A stretch of 64,000 nt of DNA from Verrucomicrobiales bacterium (GTDB lineage Bacteria; Verrucomicrobiota; Verrucomicrobiia; Verrucomicrobiales; DEV007), in assembly GCA_029213195.1 (NCBI GenBank), contig JARGNI010000017.1, forward strand, positions 44,977-108,976. Direction: 5' to 3'. Below are positions 8,178 to 17,223 of the stretch, piece after piece. The stretch's first letter is position 1, and each line of letters starts with the position of its first letter. Made by a program: the position numbers and the translations under genes. Below the pieces are notes generated by a model, which made no database searches, was not told the DNA's origin, and saw only the letters and a list, made by a program, of their open reading frames with translations.

Positions 8178-10814
8178 CTACTTTTCAGGCGCAGCCTTTT
8201 TCTCAACGCTTTCCAGCTTCTTCTTCAGATCGGCAAACCCGCGCTGCAGTTCGAGAACTTCTTTCCGCAAGTCTCGAACTTCCGTCGCCTGTTTTTTCTC
8301 TCCATTCAGATTCTCGATCGCTTTGACCGCGGCCTGGTAGTCGGCGGAGTCCTCGTCCCCGGCGGAAACGATTCCCTGCAGAATCGGAATCGCTACCGGA
8401 TCCTCCAACGTGGCGAGGGCACCGATGACAACCGGGCGAAGGGATCGCCTGGGATCGATGAGGTGTCCCGCCAGTTCCTCTCGAAGGATTTTCTTTTGCT
8501 CGGGTGACTCGTTTCGTCCGAGAAAGGCCAGGGTGTCGAGAGCCCTTCCGAAGTCCCGGGTTCGGAACTCCGACGCGTGGTCCTCGAGATGATTTCGGAG
8601 AAGATCGATCCGCCCCGGGTCCCCCTGGGCACGCAAGGCACCGATGACCGCAACGGCAATGGCATGCTGGTAACTCTTCCGAGCCAGGGCCTGGGTCAGG
8701 ATCGGAGATACCTCTTCGTTGGGAAACTTCCCGAGCCCCTTGAGCGCTTCGGTCACGATCAGGGGATTGGTCTCGTTTTCGACCACCGCTGCGAGCACCT
8801 CGAACGCCTCGGGTCGATAGAATTTAGCGATCGATTGAATGACGACTCGCCGCACCCGGGCATCGTCCTGGCCCCTTCCCGCGATCAATCGCTCAAGCGC
8901 TTCGAGAGACTGTGCCTTGGCCAGGGAATTGGCTGCCTCGATCCGAACGCCATAAAATGGATCACGCTCGAGAAGACTTTGAAGCCGATCCAGGCTCGCG
9001 ACATCCTTGCGTCCGCCCAACTGCCTGGCAGCGAGGATCCGACCGATGATATCGTCTCCATTCTCCAGCTGCGCGTAGAGCAAGGCGTTGGCGAGTTTGA
9101 AATCGAATGCAGCGAGGAGACTGAGATCCGGGTCGATCCGAACGACCTTCGGTTGGGAAGGCAGGGAAAAAGCGAAATCCTTGGTTTTCTCACGCAACCT
9201 GGCAACCACTCGCGTGCTCTTTCCCTCTTCATCGATGAAAAGGATCGGCACATCGAGATGGAACAGCATCACCCGATCCCCGGTCTTCTGGGTTTGGTCG
9301 AGACGGACCTTCGCCTGCTTCTGCGCTTCGTCCCAGGAATAGGTCACTTTGACCTTCGGGGTTCCTCCATGATAGACCCACTGATCAAAGAAACGATCCC
9401 AGGATTGCCCGGTCTTGTCTTCGAAGACCTCGGCCAGGTCGGAGGTGACCACAACCTGGTTCAGGTTTCGCTCGAGGTAGGTGTGAACGCACTCTCGAAA
9501 CAGCTCCTCCCCAAGCTGGCTCCGAAGCATGTGCAACACCCAGCTGCCCTTCGGATAAGCCCGATAGTCGAACTGTTCCATCGGATCGGAGTATCCCCGC
9601 CAGACGATGGGTTTCGTGTCCCCGTTGGCGAGGAGACGTTGTTGATCCTGATACAGCCCATAGATCATGGCCTCGTGTCCATTCTTTTCGCCCTCGTAGA
9701 GATGGGTGTAGTAGGTCGCGAATCCCTCATTGAGCCAGAGATGGGACCAATCCTTGCAGGTGACGAGGTTTCCAAACCACTGGTGGGCCACCTCGTGGGC
9801 ATCGAGACGATGCGAGCTTCGGAGGTTCTCGGATTCCGCAGAAAAGAGGGTCCCGGTCGTAAGGGTCGTCACACTCGTGTTCTCCATGCCGCCCGCAAGA
9901 AAATCGGCGACGCAGACATTGTAGTATTTGTCCCACGGATAAGTCCGGCCAATCTCCTTCTCGAAGAAAGAAAGGATCTTCGCGGTATCGCGAAATGAAT
10001 TCTCGGCCTCGGCAAAATAGGACGGAGGGGTGTAGAAGGCCAAGGGCAAGTCCCCATGCATCCCCTCGAGGTGCTGGAAATGGCCTCCGACGACGGAGAT
10101 GAGATAGTTCACGTGTTCCTTGTCCTGCAGCCAATGGAAGGTCGTCACGCCATCGGTGGTGGATTCCTCGACGAGGGTTCCATTCGAAAGCACCGTCATC
10201 CCTTCCGGAACCCGGCAAATCACTTCCGAAGTAAACCGCTCATTCGGATAGTCGTATCCCGGGAACCAATGAGAATGCCTTTGGGGCTCCCCCTGGGTGA
10301 AAAAATGATCGTCTCCTGCAGGATATCCCATGGCCTCGGTTCGGAAATACCAGCCATGCTCGGGGAACACCCCATAGTCGATCGAGACCGTGATCTCGTT
10401 CCCCGGTTTGATCGCTTCTTGAAAGAAAATGACCAGTTCGGTTTTCTCCGCATGCCACGATTCCACCGGAACGGTTGCCTCGACTTTGTCGATATCGAGA
10501 TCGACCGCATCCAGCCGGACCTCCCGCAACGATTTGGCGATTGGGGCAAAGGTAAGTTCCACGTTCCCCTCCAAAGACCGCGTCTCGAAATCCGGAGTGA
10601 GATCGAGCTTTACATGAGCCACGTCGATCCGCCGATCCGGCGCATACTTCGGATCCGCCCCCGTGGCTCCGGAGGGACTCTCAAGAAGACGCCGAGCCAG
10701 GTTGCCCTTGCAGGCACACCACTCCCAACCGCACTCCGCGGCCGTGGCGGAGGGAACGGAAAAGAGGAAGAGAGTCAGGGACAAAGCCCCGAGGAGATAC
10801 ACCAGGAATCGCAT
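8178..10814 (-). CDS. Secreted M1-family aminopeptidase with C-terminal HEAT-like repeats
   Basis: An 878-residue zinc metallopeptidase. A signal peptide covers about residues 1-25 (ending SATAAE), and a cysteine cluster CGWEWCACKG follows. The N-terminal beta domain (about 60-250) precedes the catalytic domain with GGMENTSV, the HEVAH zinc motif (H340, E341, H344) and the third ligand E363 in LNEGFATYY, at canonical spacing. A later Tyr lies in the FDYRAYPKGSWVL stretch. From about 590 to 830 there are HEAT-like helical repeats. The last 40 residues are a charged coiled coil (EVRDLRKEVLELQRGFADL). M1 enzymes remove N-terminal residues from peptides; this one probably acts outside the cytoplasm. 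It lies 71 bases after dnaJ on the same strand. Confidence 0.92.
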   Translation of the reverse strand: MRFLVYLLGALSLTLFLFSVPSATAAECGWEWCACKGNLARRLLESPSGATGADPKYAPDRRIDVAHVKLDLTPDFETRSLEGNVELTFAPIAKSLREVRLDAVDLDIDKVEATVPVESWHAEKTELVIFFQEAIKPGNEITVSIDYGVFPEHGWYFRTEAMGYPAGDDHFFTQGEPQRHSHWFPGYDYPNERFTSEVICRVPEGMTVLSNGTLVEESTTDGVTTFHWLQDKEHVNYLISVVGGHFQHLEGMHGDLPLAFYTPPSYFAEAENSFRDTAKILSFFEKEIGRTYPWDKYYNVCVADFLAGGMENTSVTTLTTGTLFSAESENLRSSHRLDAHEVAHQWFGNLVTCKDWSHLWLNEGFATYYTHLYEGEKNGHEAMIYGLYQDQQRLLANGDTKPIVWRGYSDPMEQFDYRAYPKGSWVLHMLRSQLGEELFRECVHTYLERNLNQVVVTSDLAEVFEDKTGQSWDRFFDQWVYHGGTPKVKVTYSWDEAQKQAKVRLDQTQKTGDRVMLFHLDVPILFIDEEGKSTRVVARLREKTKDFAFSLPSQPKVVRIDPDLSLLAAFDFKLANALLYAQLENGDDIIGRILAARQLGGRKDVASLDRLQSLLERDPFYGVRIEAANSLAKAQSLEALERLIAGRGQDDARVRRVVIQSIAKFYRPEAFEVLAAVVENETNPLIVTEALKGLGKFPNEEVSPILTQALARKSYQHAIAVAVIGALRAQGDPGRIDLLRNHLEDHASEFRTRDFGRALDTLAFLGRNESPEQKKILREELAGHLIDPRRSLRPVVIGALATLEDPVAIPILQGIVSAGDEDSADYQAAVKAIENLNGEKKQATEVRDLRKEVLELQRGFADLKKKLESVEKKAAPEK

Positions 10815-10885
10815 GCGGCGAAACTGGCCAAATCGCCGCGCGTTGGCAAGATCACTCTGAACAATTTCGGACTGCGATTGCCACC

Positions 10886-12052
10886 CTACCCAGTGAAAAA
10901 GCGTTTCGCTTTCTCGAAAAAGCTTTCGCCCTGGGGATGGTTTTTCTCCGTGACGGTGCCCGCAAACTCGTTGAGAAGCTTCTCCTGATCCTTGTTCAGC
11001 TTCACTGGAACTTCGATCTGCACATTGACCAGGAGGTCGCCCTTTCGTCCCGTCTGCAAATCCGGGATTCCTTTGTCCCGTAGGCGAAAGGAAGTGTTGG
11101 TCTGGGTTCCTGCAGGCACCTTGATGGAAGCTCGCCCACCCAGGGTGGGGACTTCGAGTTCTCCACCGAGCGCAGCCATCGTAAAGGGCAGGGGCACCTC
11201 GCAGAAGAGATCGGAATCATCTCGATCGAATACCTCGTGATCCTTCTCATGAATCACGACATACAGATCGCCCGCGACTCCTCCCTGACGACCCGCATCG
11301 CCATGACCGAGAGAACGAAGACGTCCTCCTTCCATGATCCCTGCCGGGATTTTCACCTTGATGCGGCTGCTCCCGTTGACCCTTCCCTCGCCCGAACAAT
11401 CGGGACAGGGGTTGGAAATGGATTCGCCACTGCCGTTGCAGTCCGGGCAGGTTTGCTGGACCTGGAAAAAACCACGACTCGTGATGACCTGTCCGACTCC
11501 TCCGCACATCGAGCAGGTGCGAACATCGGATGATCCCCCCTTGGCACCCGATCCTTTGCAGGGCTCGCAGGGAACGAGGCGCTCGATCTTGAGCTCCTTC
11601 TCGACTCCCGTAGCAGCCTCCTCCAGGGTGATCTGAAGATCGTAGCGGAGATCGGAACCTCGCTTGCGTCGCTCGGATCGGCCTCCACGACCTCCTCCGA
11701 AAATCTCATCGAAGATTCCACCAGCACCGCCGCCGCCACCTCCGCCGCCGCCAAACACTTCGCGAAAGATGTCGAAGGGATCCGCTCCCCCGAAACCACC
11801 AGCCCCCGCGGAGGCTCCGGTTCCCTGGGCAAACGCACGATGCCCATAGCGATCGTAGGCGGCACGCTTCTGTTCGTCGGTGAGGATTTCGTAGGCCTCT
11901 CCCAACTCCTTGAATTTGTCCTCTGCCTCGGGATCGTCCGGATTCTTATCGGGATGGTATTTGATCGCAAGCTTGCGGTACGACTTCTTGATCGTCGTAC
12001 CGTCCGCATCCCGGCTCACCTGCAGGACTTCGTAGTAGTCTCTTTTTTCCAT
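10886..12052 (-). CDS. dnaJ: Chaperone protein DnaJ
   Basis: A type I DnaJ of 388 residues. The J domain carries HPD at residues 33-35 and stimulates the DnaK ATPase. A Gly/Phe-rich linker with a long Gly run follows (about 75-115). Four CxxCxGxG-type zinc motifs come next ([32 protein letters not shown]; about 160-225), then the two substrate-binding beta domains. The ATG at 12052 is preceded by an AGGGAGAG-type ribosome-binding site, one of the few good ones in the window. It follows grpE with a 24-base gap; dnaK is not in the window. Confidence 0.98.
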   Translation of the reverse strand: MEKRDYYEVLQVSRDADGTTIKKSYRKLAIKYHPDKNPDDPEAEDKFKELGEAYEILTDEQKRAAYDRYGHRAFAQGTGASAGAGGFGGADPFDIFREVFGGGGGGGGGAGGIFDEIFGGGRGGRSERRKRGSDLRYDLQITLEEAATGVEKELKIERLVPCEPCKGSGAKGGSSDVRTCSMCGGVGQVITSRGFFQVQQTCPDCNGSGESISNPCPDCSGEGRVNGSSRIKVKIPAGIMEGGRLRSLGHGDAGRQGGVAGDLYVVIHEKDHEVFDRDDSDLFCEVPLPFTMAALGGELEVPTLGGRASIKVPAGTQTNTSFRLRDKGIPDLQTGRKGDLLVNVQIEVPVKLNKDQEKLLNEFAGTVTEKNHPQGESFFEKAKRFFTG

Positions 12053-12076
12053 ACCGGAATCTCTCCCTGAAATTTC

Positions 12077-12664
12077 TTAGGAAGCGCCCTCTTCCTCGCT
12101 TGGACCAGAGGACACGACCACGTTGGCGGCACGTAGGATACGATCGCGGAGACGGTATCCCCGACGCATCGTGTAGAGGATAACCCCTTCCGGAACATCA
12201 TTGTTCGGCTCCTGCTTCAGCGCTTCGTGCACGTTCGGATCGAATTCGACCCCGTCGGACTCGATCACTTCGACCCCCTGATCGGTCAGGAAATCGTCAA
12301 GTTGCTTCCGGACCATCGCCATTCCCTGCAGGATCATGGATGCGTCTCCCTCGGAGTCTTGCGCCGCTTTCAATCCCATCTCGAAGTTGTCGATGATGGG
12401 AAGCAACTGCTCCAGCAAAGAGCGATTGGCGTAGACGATGGCTTCCGTTTTCTCACGGGCCATCCGCTTGCGGAAGTTGTCGAGCTCCGCTTGAGAGCGG
12501 GCTGCCATGTCCTTCCATTTCTCGATCTCTTCACGAGGCGTCTCCGGTTCGGATGAACCCTCTTCGACGTTCTCCTCGGGAGTTTCGGTGACGAACTCCA
12601 ACTCATCGATCTCCTCCACCGAATCCGGCTGATCCTGGGTTTCTTCGTTCACTTCACTGCTCAT
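12077..12664 (-). CDS. grpE: Nucleotide exchange factor GrpE
   Basis: A 195-residue GrpE. It has a very acidic N-terminal tail (about residues 1-45), a long alpha-helical dimerisation region (KWKDMAARSQAELDNFRKRM and on to about 100), and the characteristic LLPIIDNFEMGLKA segment. The C-terminal beta domain includes GVEFDPNVHEAL and VILYTMRRGYRLRDRILRAA. GrpE releases ADP from DnaK and works with DnaJ, whose gene follows after 24 bases. The C-terminal tail (VVSSGPSEEEGAS) is acidic. Confidence 0.97.
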   Translation of the reverse strand: MSSEVNEETQDQPDSVEEIDELEFVTETPEENVEEGSSEPETPREEIEKWKDMAARSQAELDNFRKRMAREKTEAIVYANRSLLEQLLPIIDNFEMGLKAAQDSEGDASMILQGMAMVRKQLDDFLTDQGVEVIESDGVEFDPNVHEALKQEPNNDVPEGVILYTMRRGYRLRDRILRAANVVVSSGPSEEEGAS

Positions 12665-12743
12665 AGCTCAATACCATTCTCACTGCGGATCTCCGGACGG
12701 GACAGGGTCCATTTCTGCCGTCGGACCACAGGGCGGGGACTAT

Positions 12744-14183
12744 TCACCTTTTCTCGATCGCAATCAAGGTGATGTCGTCAGTTTGAGACATCCCGTTGGA
12801 AAAGGCGACCACCTCGTCCCGAATCGCTGAAACGAGTTCTTCCGAACTGGAGTCACATCCCCGTTTGAGTGCATCGGAAAGTTTCTCGATCCCGAACTCG
12901 TCGCCCTTGCGGTTTTCCATCTCAATGAGGCCGTCGGTGTAGAGGAGGAGAATATCTCCACTTTCCATCGTGAAACGATGATCCTTGACCGACCTTTTGA
13001 AAACCGGGCCCTTGTCGACACCCGCTGCAAGTCCCGGAGGCTCAATCGATTCGACCTCTCCCGTCGCACGGCGGAAAAGAAGGGGCGGTTCGTGTCCGGC
13101 CCGTGCCATCGTAATCTCTTTCGAACCCCTCTCGAGGATGAGATAGAGAAGGCTCACAAACATGTCCTGCTTGATGTCGGGAAAAATCGACTGGTTCACC
13201 GCATGCAGGACAGACGCAGCCGAAATATTCTCCTTCGAGTTTGCTCGCAGGTTGGATCGACACATTGCCATGATCAGCGAAGCGGCGATGCCTTTACCGC
13301 AGACATCCCCAATCGCGATACCAAAACGATCCTCATCGATCGTGAGATAGTCGTAGTAATCCCCACTGACGAGTCGAGCGGCGCGGTAATCGGCCGCGAT
13401 ATCGTAATCGGATAGCTCAGGGGAACTTCGAGGGAGAAGAACCCGCTGAATTTCGCTCGCCTGAGTCAACTCTCTCTCCATCCGACGTTTCTCGGCCGCA
13501 TCCGCATGGATGATGGCACTGCCCAGCGCAAAGGAACTCTGTTCGGAGACACTGCTGAATACCTCGCGATCATTCTGGGTGAATCCCTTTCCTTCTCCCT
13601 GCGTCATCGCGAGAACCCCAACTCGCTTCTGCCCGTAGACAAGAGGGGCCGCAAGAAAACTCTGGTTGTCGTGAAAGGCATGCTCGGAATCTCCAAACCC
13701 GTCTTCCTCTTGGAGATTTTCGACGTAGAGGCACTCTCCCGATGTCATCGTGCGACCGAGGAGGGACCCCTGGGTAGGCAAGGGAGAAAGCCGGATGTAG
13801 CTGCGATACTGCTTGGTCGCATTCGACATATCGGATATGGCATCGATCTCTGCCGGGACTGGGATCACCGGAGCCGTCATCTTGGACTGGAAGACCGGGA
13901 CGAGTCGTTCGGTATCGTCATCGAGAAGATAGAGGATACCCGCTTCGGCACCGATGACATCGGCCACTCCGTTTACGATATAGCGATGCATCCGGCCCGG
14001 CGAATTGTCATCCTGAAGCTTCTCTCCGAGCCCATGGAGAAAGCCGAACATGCGTCGTTCCTCGACCTCGATCTCATCCTTCTCCTGGGAGATCCGCCGA
14101 ATCACCGAATCCTCGTATTTCCAGAGCCAGAAAGAAAGCCCGAGCAACAAGAGAATGATGACTCCGTAGATGAGATGCTCCAT
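12744..14183 (-). CDS. Membrane-anchored GAF + SpoIIE/PP2C serine phosphatase
   Basis: A 479-residue protein with one N-terminal membrane helix (about residues 5-22), a short coiled linker, and a GAF sensor domain (about 50-240). An RsbU/SpoIIE-type PP2C phosphatase follows (about 265-479). Phosphatase features are VSGDYYDY, GDVCGKGIAASL, AGHEPPLL, LLLYTDGLIEMEN and the terminal QTDDITLIAI; the Asp residues of these motifs bind the metals. Such enzymes dephosphorylate STAS-domain anti-sigma antagonists in partner-switching systems. A STAS protein gene lies 21 bases upstream and is probably its substrate. The GAF domain and membrane anchor suggest a stress or ligand input that cannot be named from the sequence. 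Confidence 0.93.
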   Translation of the reverse strand: MEHLIYGVIILLLLGLSFWLWKYEDSVIRRISQEKDEIEVEERRMFGFLHGLGEKLQDDNSPGRMHRYIVNGVADVIGAEAGILYLLDDDTERLVPVFQSKMTAPVIPVPAEIDAISDMSNATKQYRSYIRLSPLPTQGSLLGRTMTSGECLYVENLQEEDGFGDSEHAFHDNQSFLAAPLVYGQKRVGVLAMTQGEGKGFTQNDREVFSSVSEQSSFALGSAIIHADAAEKRRMERELTQASEIQRVLLPRSSPELSDYDIAADYRAARLVSGDYYDYLTIDEDRFGIAIGDVCGKGIAASLIMAMCRSNLRANSKENISAASVLHAVNQSIFPDIKQDMFVSLLYLILERGSKEITMARAGHEPPLLFRRATGEVESIEPPGLAAGVDKGPVFKRSVKDHRFTMESGDILLLYTDGLIEMENRKGDEFGIEKLSDALKRGCDSSSEELVSAIRDEVVAFSNGMSQTDDITLIAIEKR

Positions 14184-14204
14184 AACCGATCGGCGGTGCG
14201 ATCC

Positions 14205-14741
14205 CTAGTTCTCCGTCTTCTGAGTCTCCAGGTCCTGCCTCAAGAATTCCAGAACATCACAGAAGCGCTTCTCATTCTCTTCATTCGCTGCCGCTAGCGC
14301 TTCATGAGCCTCAAGAACCATCTCGGTATGAGCCTGCTTGGAAACGGGCGGGCAGGACACGGGCTGCATCATGTTTTCGCGAACCAACTCCCGTTCTTCC
14401 TTCCAGCGAAGTCCGTCCGAATCGATCTGGATCAAGGCATCGAGACCGAGTTTCCGGATCGAGCGCTCATTTCTTTCGCCCGGATTGATGATTTCCACGA
14501 GGCCATCTTCCTCATCCTCCTCGGCCACATCGGCAGCGAGCTGGTAGAGCATCCCGATAAAGGTCGAGTCGATTCCTTTCGACTCCTCCAGGTCCACAAC
14601 GAACTTTCGCCAGCCTTTCTCAAAGCGACTGCGGAGAAACTGTCGGATACAATTGGCGTTCTCATGGTTCGCGGTGCCCTGGACTCTCACCCAGGCCACT
14701 GACCCTAGACACCCGACGAGTATGGAACTTTCTTCACTCAC
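14205..14741 (-). CDS. STAS-domain protein, probable anti-sigma factor antagonist
   Basis: A 178-residue protein. Residues about 8-110 form a STAS domain, with GTANHENANCIRQFL, the WRKFVVDLEESKGIDSTFIG segment, and a late NPGERNERSIRKLGLDALIQI helix. The GIDSTF stretch holds the Ser/Thr position that is phosphorylated in SpoIIAA/RsbV proteins. The C-terminal 65 residues form an extra helical region rich in Glu. It is the first gene of the pair with the SpoIIE-type phosphatase and precedes grpE-dnaJ on the same strand. No RsbW/SpoIIAB-type kinase is encoded nearby, so the partner anti-sigma factor must be elsewhere if the system is complete. Confidence 0.85.
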   Translation of the reverse strand: MSEESSILVGCLGSVAWVRVQGTANHENANCIRQFLRSRFEKGWRKFVVDLEESKGIDSTFIGMLYQLAADVAEEDEEDGLVEIINPGERNERSIRKLGLDALIQIDSDGLRWKEERELVRENMMQPVSCPPVSKQAHTEMVLEAHEALAAANEENEKRFCDVLEFLRQDLETQKTEN

Positions 14742-14849
14742 TGTTTTGAAAACCCGGTCTCAGTCGTTTCGATCAAATCCCTATTGGTGAACCCGGCAAT
14801 GTTGGCCCTGCTTTCGAAATCCGGGCATGAAATTTGGATTTCGCATCGC

Positions 14850-15332
14850 TCAGTCTTTCCAGAGAAACGATTTGTATTCGGCAACCACGGTCTCGCCTTC
14901 GAGAATGGTCACCTTCCACTGGGTCACCTTTCCCCCGGAGCTGTACTCATCACCCGTAATCTGAAACTTCGTCGTATTCTTTCTCTTGGGGGACGGGACC
15001 TCGATTTCTTTCGAGAGAATCTGCGACTCCGTCGCTCCCTGGCGATAATCGAGACGCACGGTTGCCGGCGCGCGGTTTTCCGACTTCCAGAAGACCGTAT
15101 AATAATGCCCGTAGCGATCCTCGTGATCCTGGATGTCTACAGCTCCGTGAAGGAGATGACGTGGCTCGAACTCCAGCATCGGATCGACCGCCGATACGGA
15201 CTGCGTCTCCGAATTCAAATGAAAAGGATTCACCTTCGTGATCGTCACGGGTCCCGAAGTCGGGACGGTACACCCCACGAGCAGCGCTCCGGCAAAGATG
15301 GGGACGAAATATTTCCAGGATTGATTAGTCAT
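14850..15332 (-). CDS. Putative lipoprotein
   Basis: I start at the ATG at 15332 (MTNQSWKYFVPIFAGALLVG then Cys), because this gives a good lipoprotein signal with lipobox LVGC; the longer frame upstream has no signal-like start. The mature part, about 140 residues, looks like a single beta-rich domain. It has HYYTVFWKSENRAPATVRLDY in the middle and a final ITGDEYSSGGKVTQWKVTIL region. The pattern recalls small periplasmic beta-sandwich lipoproteins, possibly YcfL-like, but I cannot assign it firmly. It stands alone between the STAS gene and mazG. Confidence 0.7.
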   Translation of the reverse strand: MTNQSWKYFVPIFAGALLVGCTVPTSGPVTITKVNPFHLNSETQSVSAVDPMLEFEPRHLLHGAVDIQDHEDRYGHYYTVFWKSENRAPATVRLDYRQGATESQILSKEIEVPSPKRKNTTKFQITGDEYSSGGKVTQWKVTILEGETVVAEYKSFLWKD

Positions 15333-15476
15333 CCGTATCGGCTCAAGAAAGAGCTTTCGCCCTCTCTCAAAAATTGCTAGGTGTAAATATCCCATATTTA
15401 GCGAGAGGTTCACCTGTTTTTTCCTGTTTCGGCAGGTTGGAGTTCGGAAGCGCAAAACGGGGTGAAGCGCAAGGCC

Positions 15477-16334
15477 TTACTGCTGCTTCGCGCTTTCCCA
15501 TTCCCGGTCCATTTCTTCCAACGTCGCATCGGCGAGATCTCGCCTCTTCGCTCGGAGCCCCGACTCCACTTTTTGAAATCGATCCACGAATTTCCGATTG
15601 GCCTGGTGCAGGAGCAGCTCGCTCTCGAGTCCCTGCTTCCTCGCCAAATTCACCACGGCAAAAAGGAGATCACCAATTTCCTCCCCCAGGCCCTCGGCGT
15701 CATCCGATGCCAACTCTGCCTCCACTTCCTCCAGCTCTTCTCGAATCTTCGCCAGGACCGGCTTGGTGTCTGGCCAATCGAAGCCCACTTTGGCCACCTT
15801 ATTCTGGATTTTCTGAGCCGCCATCAGGGCCGGAAGGCCTTCGTTCGCCCTCTCCAGGTAAAAACCGGCATCCTCCGAGCTTTTCTCCCCGCCGGGAGAT
15901 TCTGCTCTCTCCACTTCCTTGATCTTCTCCCACTGGGATAGCACCTCATGAGAAGTGGTCGCCTCGGACTCTCCGAAAACATGAGGATGACGACGGATGA
16001 GTTTTTCGCAAATGGCAGAGGCAATGTCGTCGAAATCGAATCGCCCGCTCTCACTCGCAATCTCGGCGTGAAAGATCGGTTGGAGCAGCAGGTCTCCCAA
16101 CTCATCGACGAGGGCATCGCGATCCCCTGTTTCGACGGCATCAGCGACTTCATAGGCTTCCTCGATCCCATGTTTGACCAGGGTTTCGTGGGTTTGCTCC
16201 GCATCCCAGGGACAACCCCCAGGTGCGCGCAGGATATGCATGATCGCCCGAAGGCGCTCGACAGGGGGTTGGTCGGCAGGAGGGATCGGATGCGGCATAC
16301 CCCGCCAAAATGCTTCAGATTCCATCTGGGTCAA
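15477..16334 (-). CDS. mazG: Nucleoside triphosphate pyrophosphohydrolase MazG
   Basis: A 285-residue two-domain MazG. The first domain has the CPWDAEQTHETLVKH start, then EEAYEVADAVETGD and the DELGDLLLQPIFHA metal-binding helix (EExxE and ExxD pattern). The second domain repeats the pattern with REELEEVEAELAS and EEIGDLLFAVVNLAR, followed by ANRKFVDRFQKVE. MazG hydrolyses NTPs to NMP and pyrophosphate, clearing damaged nucleotides and tuning ppGpp-related stress. About 23 extra residues precede the usual start. The gene is divergent from rsmE, with 97 bases between the starts. Confidence 0.95.
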   Translation of the reverse strand: MTQMESEAFWRGMPHPIPPADQPPVERLRAIMHILRAPGGCPWDAEQTHETLVKHGIEEAYEVADAVETGDRDALVDELGDLLLQPIFHAEIASESGRFDFDDIASAICEKLIRRHPHVFGESEATTSHEVLSQWEKIKEVERAESPGGEKSSEDAGFYLERANEGLPALMAAQKIQNKVAKVGFDWPDTKPVLAKIREELEEVEAELASDDAEGLGEEIGDLLFAVVNLARKQGLESELLLHQANRKFVDRFQKVESGLRAKRRDLADATLEEMDREWESAKQQ

Positions 16335-16431
16335 TGCCCTGCCCGATCGGAAGATCGGCTCTACATTGGAAATTCCCGGGTAGACAAGGTCGAATCGGAA
16401 AGCTACCTACCTTCCACTGATCCCCTACGGC

Positions 16432-17184
16432 ATGGCAAAGCATCGTTTTTACATCCCCGCATCGACCTGGAACCTGGAGAACCTCATGCTCTCCGAGGAA
16501 GAAGCCCATCACTGCGCCGAGGTCATGCGATGCAAGACCGGAGATCGCATCATCGTTTTCAATGGCGAGGGAGTCGAAGTCGAGGCCGAGATCCTCTCGA
16601 TCTCCCGGAAAGAGGCCGCTTTGAAACCCCTCCTCGTTTCCGAAACAGAACGCCCTCCCGCCGAGATCACCCTGGGCCAGGCGATCCCGAAAGGGAAGAA
16701 CATGGACCTCATCATCCAGAAGGCGACCGAACTCGGCGTCTCCGTCATCATCCCCCTCCTCTCCGAGCGGACCGTGGTCCAGCTCGATGCCAAAGATCTC
16801 GAAAAGAAACGGGCCAAGTGGCAGCGGGTCGCCATCGAGGCCTGCAAGCAATGCGGGCAGAACTGGCTTCCTTCCGTGATGACTCCCGTTCCCATCGAGG
16901 CTTTCACCCGAAAAACTTCGACGGCTTTCCGCATCGTTGCCGCGATCAGCCCCGAGGCTCAGCCGCTCCAGTCCATCTTGCGGGATTGGGATGAGGAAAA
17001 TTCCGAACGTCCCCGTGCCGTCACTCTCATGATCGGACCCGAAGGCGATTTCACCCCAGCCGAAATTTCGACCGCCCGTTCTGCGGGATTCGCGCCTCTT
17101 TCACTCGGCCCCATCATTCTGCGAAGCGAAACAGCCGCCATCTATGCCGTCAGCATCGTGGGCTACGAATTGATGGGCAGCTGA
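16432..17184 (+). CDS. rsmE: 16S rRNA (uracil1498-N3)-methyltransferase RsmE
   Basis: A 250-residue SPOUT-class methyltransferase. The N-terminal PUA-like part has HRFYIPAS and EEAHHCAEVMRCKTGDRI. The catalytic knot has PKGKNMDLIIQKATELGV, the SERTVV and KWQRVAIEACKQCG motifs, then IGPEGDFTPAE and a final LGPIILRSETAAIYA. It methylates N3 of U1498 in 16S rRNA. The length and order of motifs are normal for the family. Confidence 0.97.
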   Translation: MAKHRFYIPASTWNLENLMLSEEEAHHCAEVMRCKTGDRIIVFNGEGVEVEAEILSISRKEAALKPLLVSETERPPAEITLGQAIPKGKNMDLIIQKATELGVSVIIPLLSERTVVQLDAKDLEKKRAKWQRVAIEACKQCGQNWLPSVMTPVPIEAFTRKTSTAFRIVAAISPEAQPLQSILRDWDEENSERPRAVTLMIGPEGDFTPAEISTARSAGFAPLSLGPIILRSETAAIYAVSIVGYELMGS

Positions 17185-17223
17185 GATTTGAAAGATAGCG
17201 CCTGTGGATTTCGTATCCGCAGG

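Noticed and set aside
15355..15476. AT-rich inverted repeat (TAAATAT/ATATTTA) between the lipoprotein gene and mazG as an operator
   Set aside because: The stem is short and A/T only. It may simply be a promoter region for the lipoprotein gene; nothing decides for an operator.
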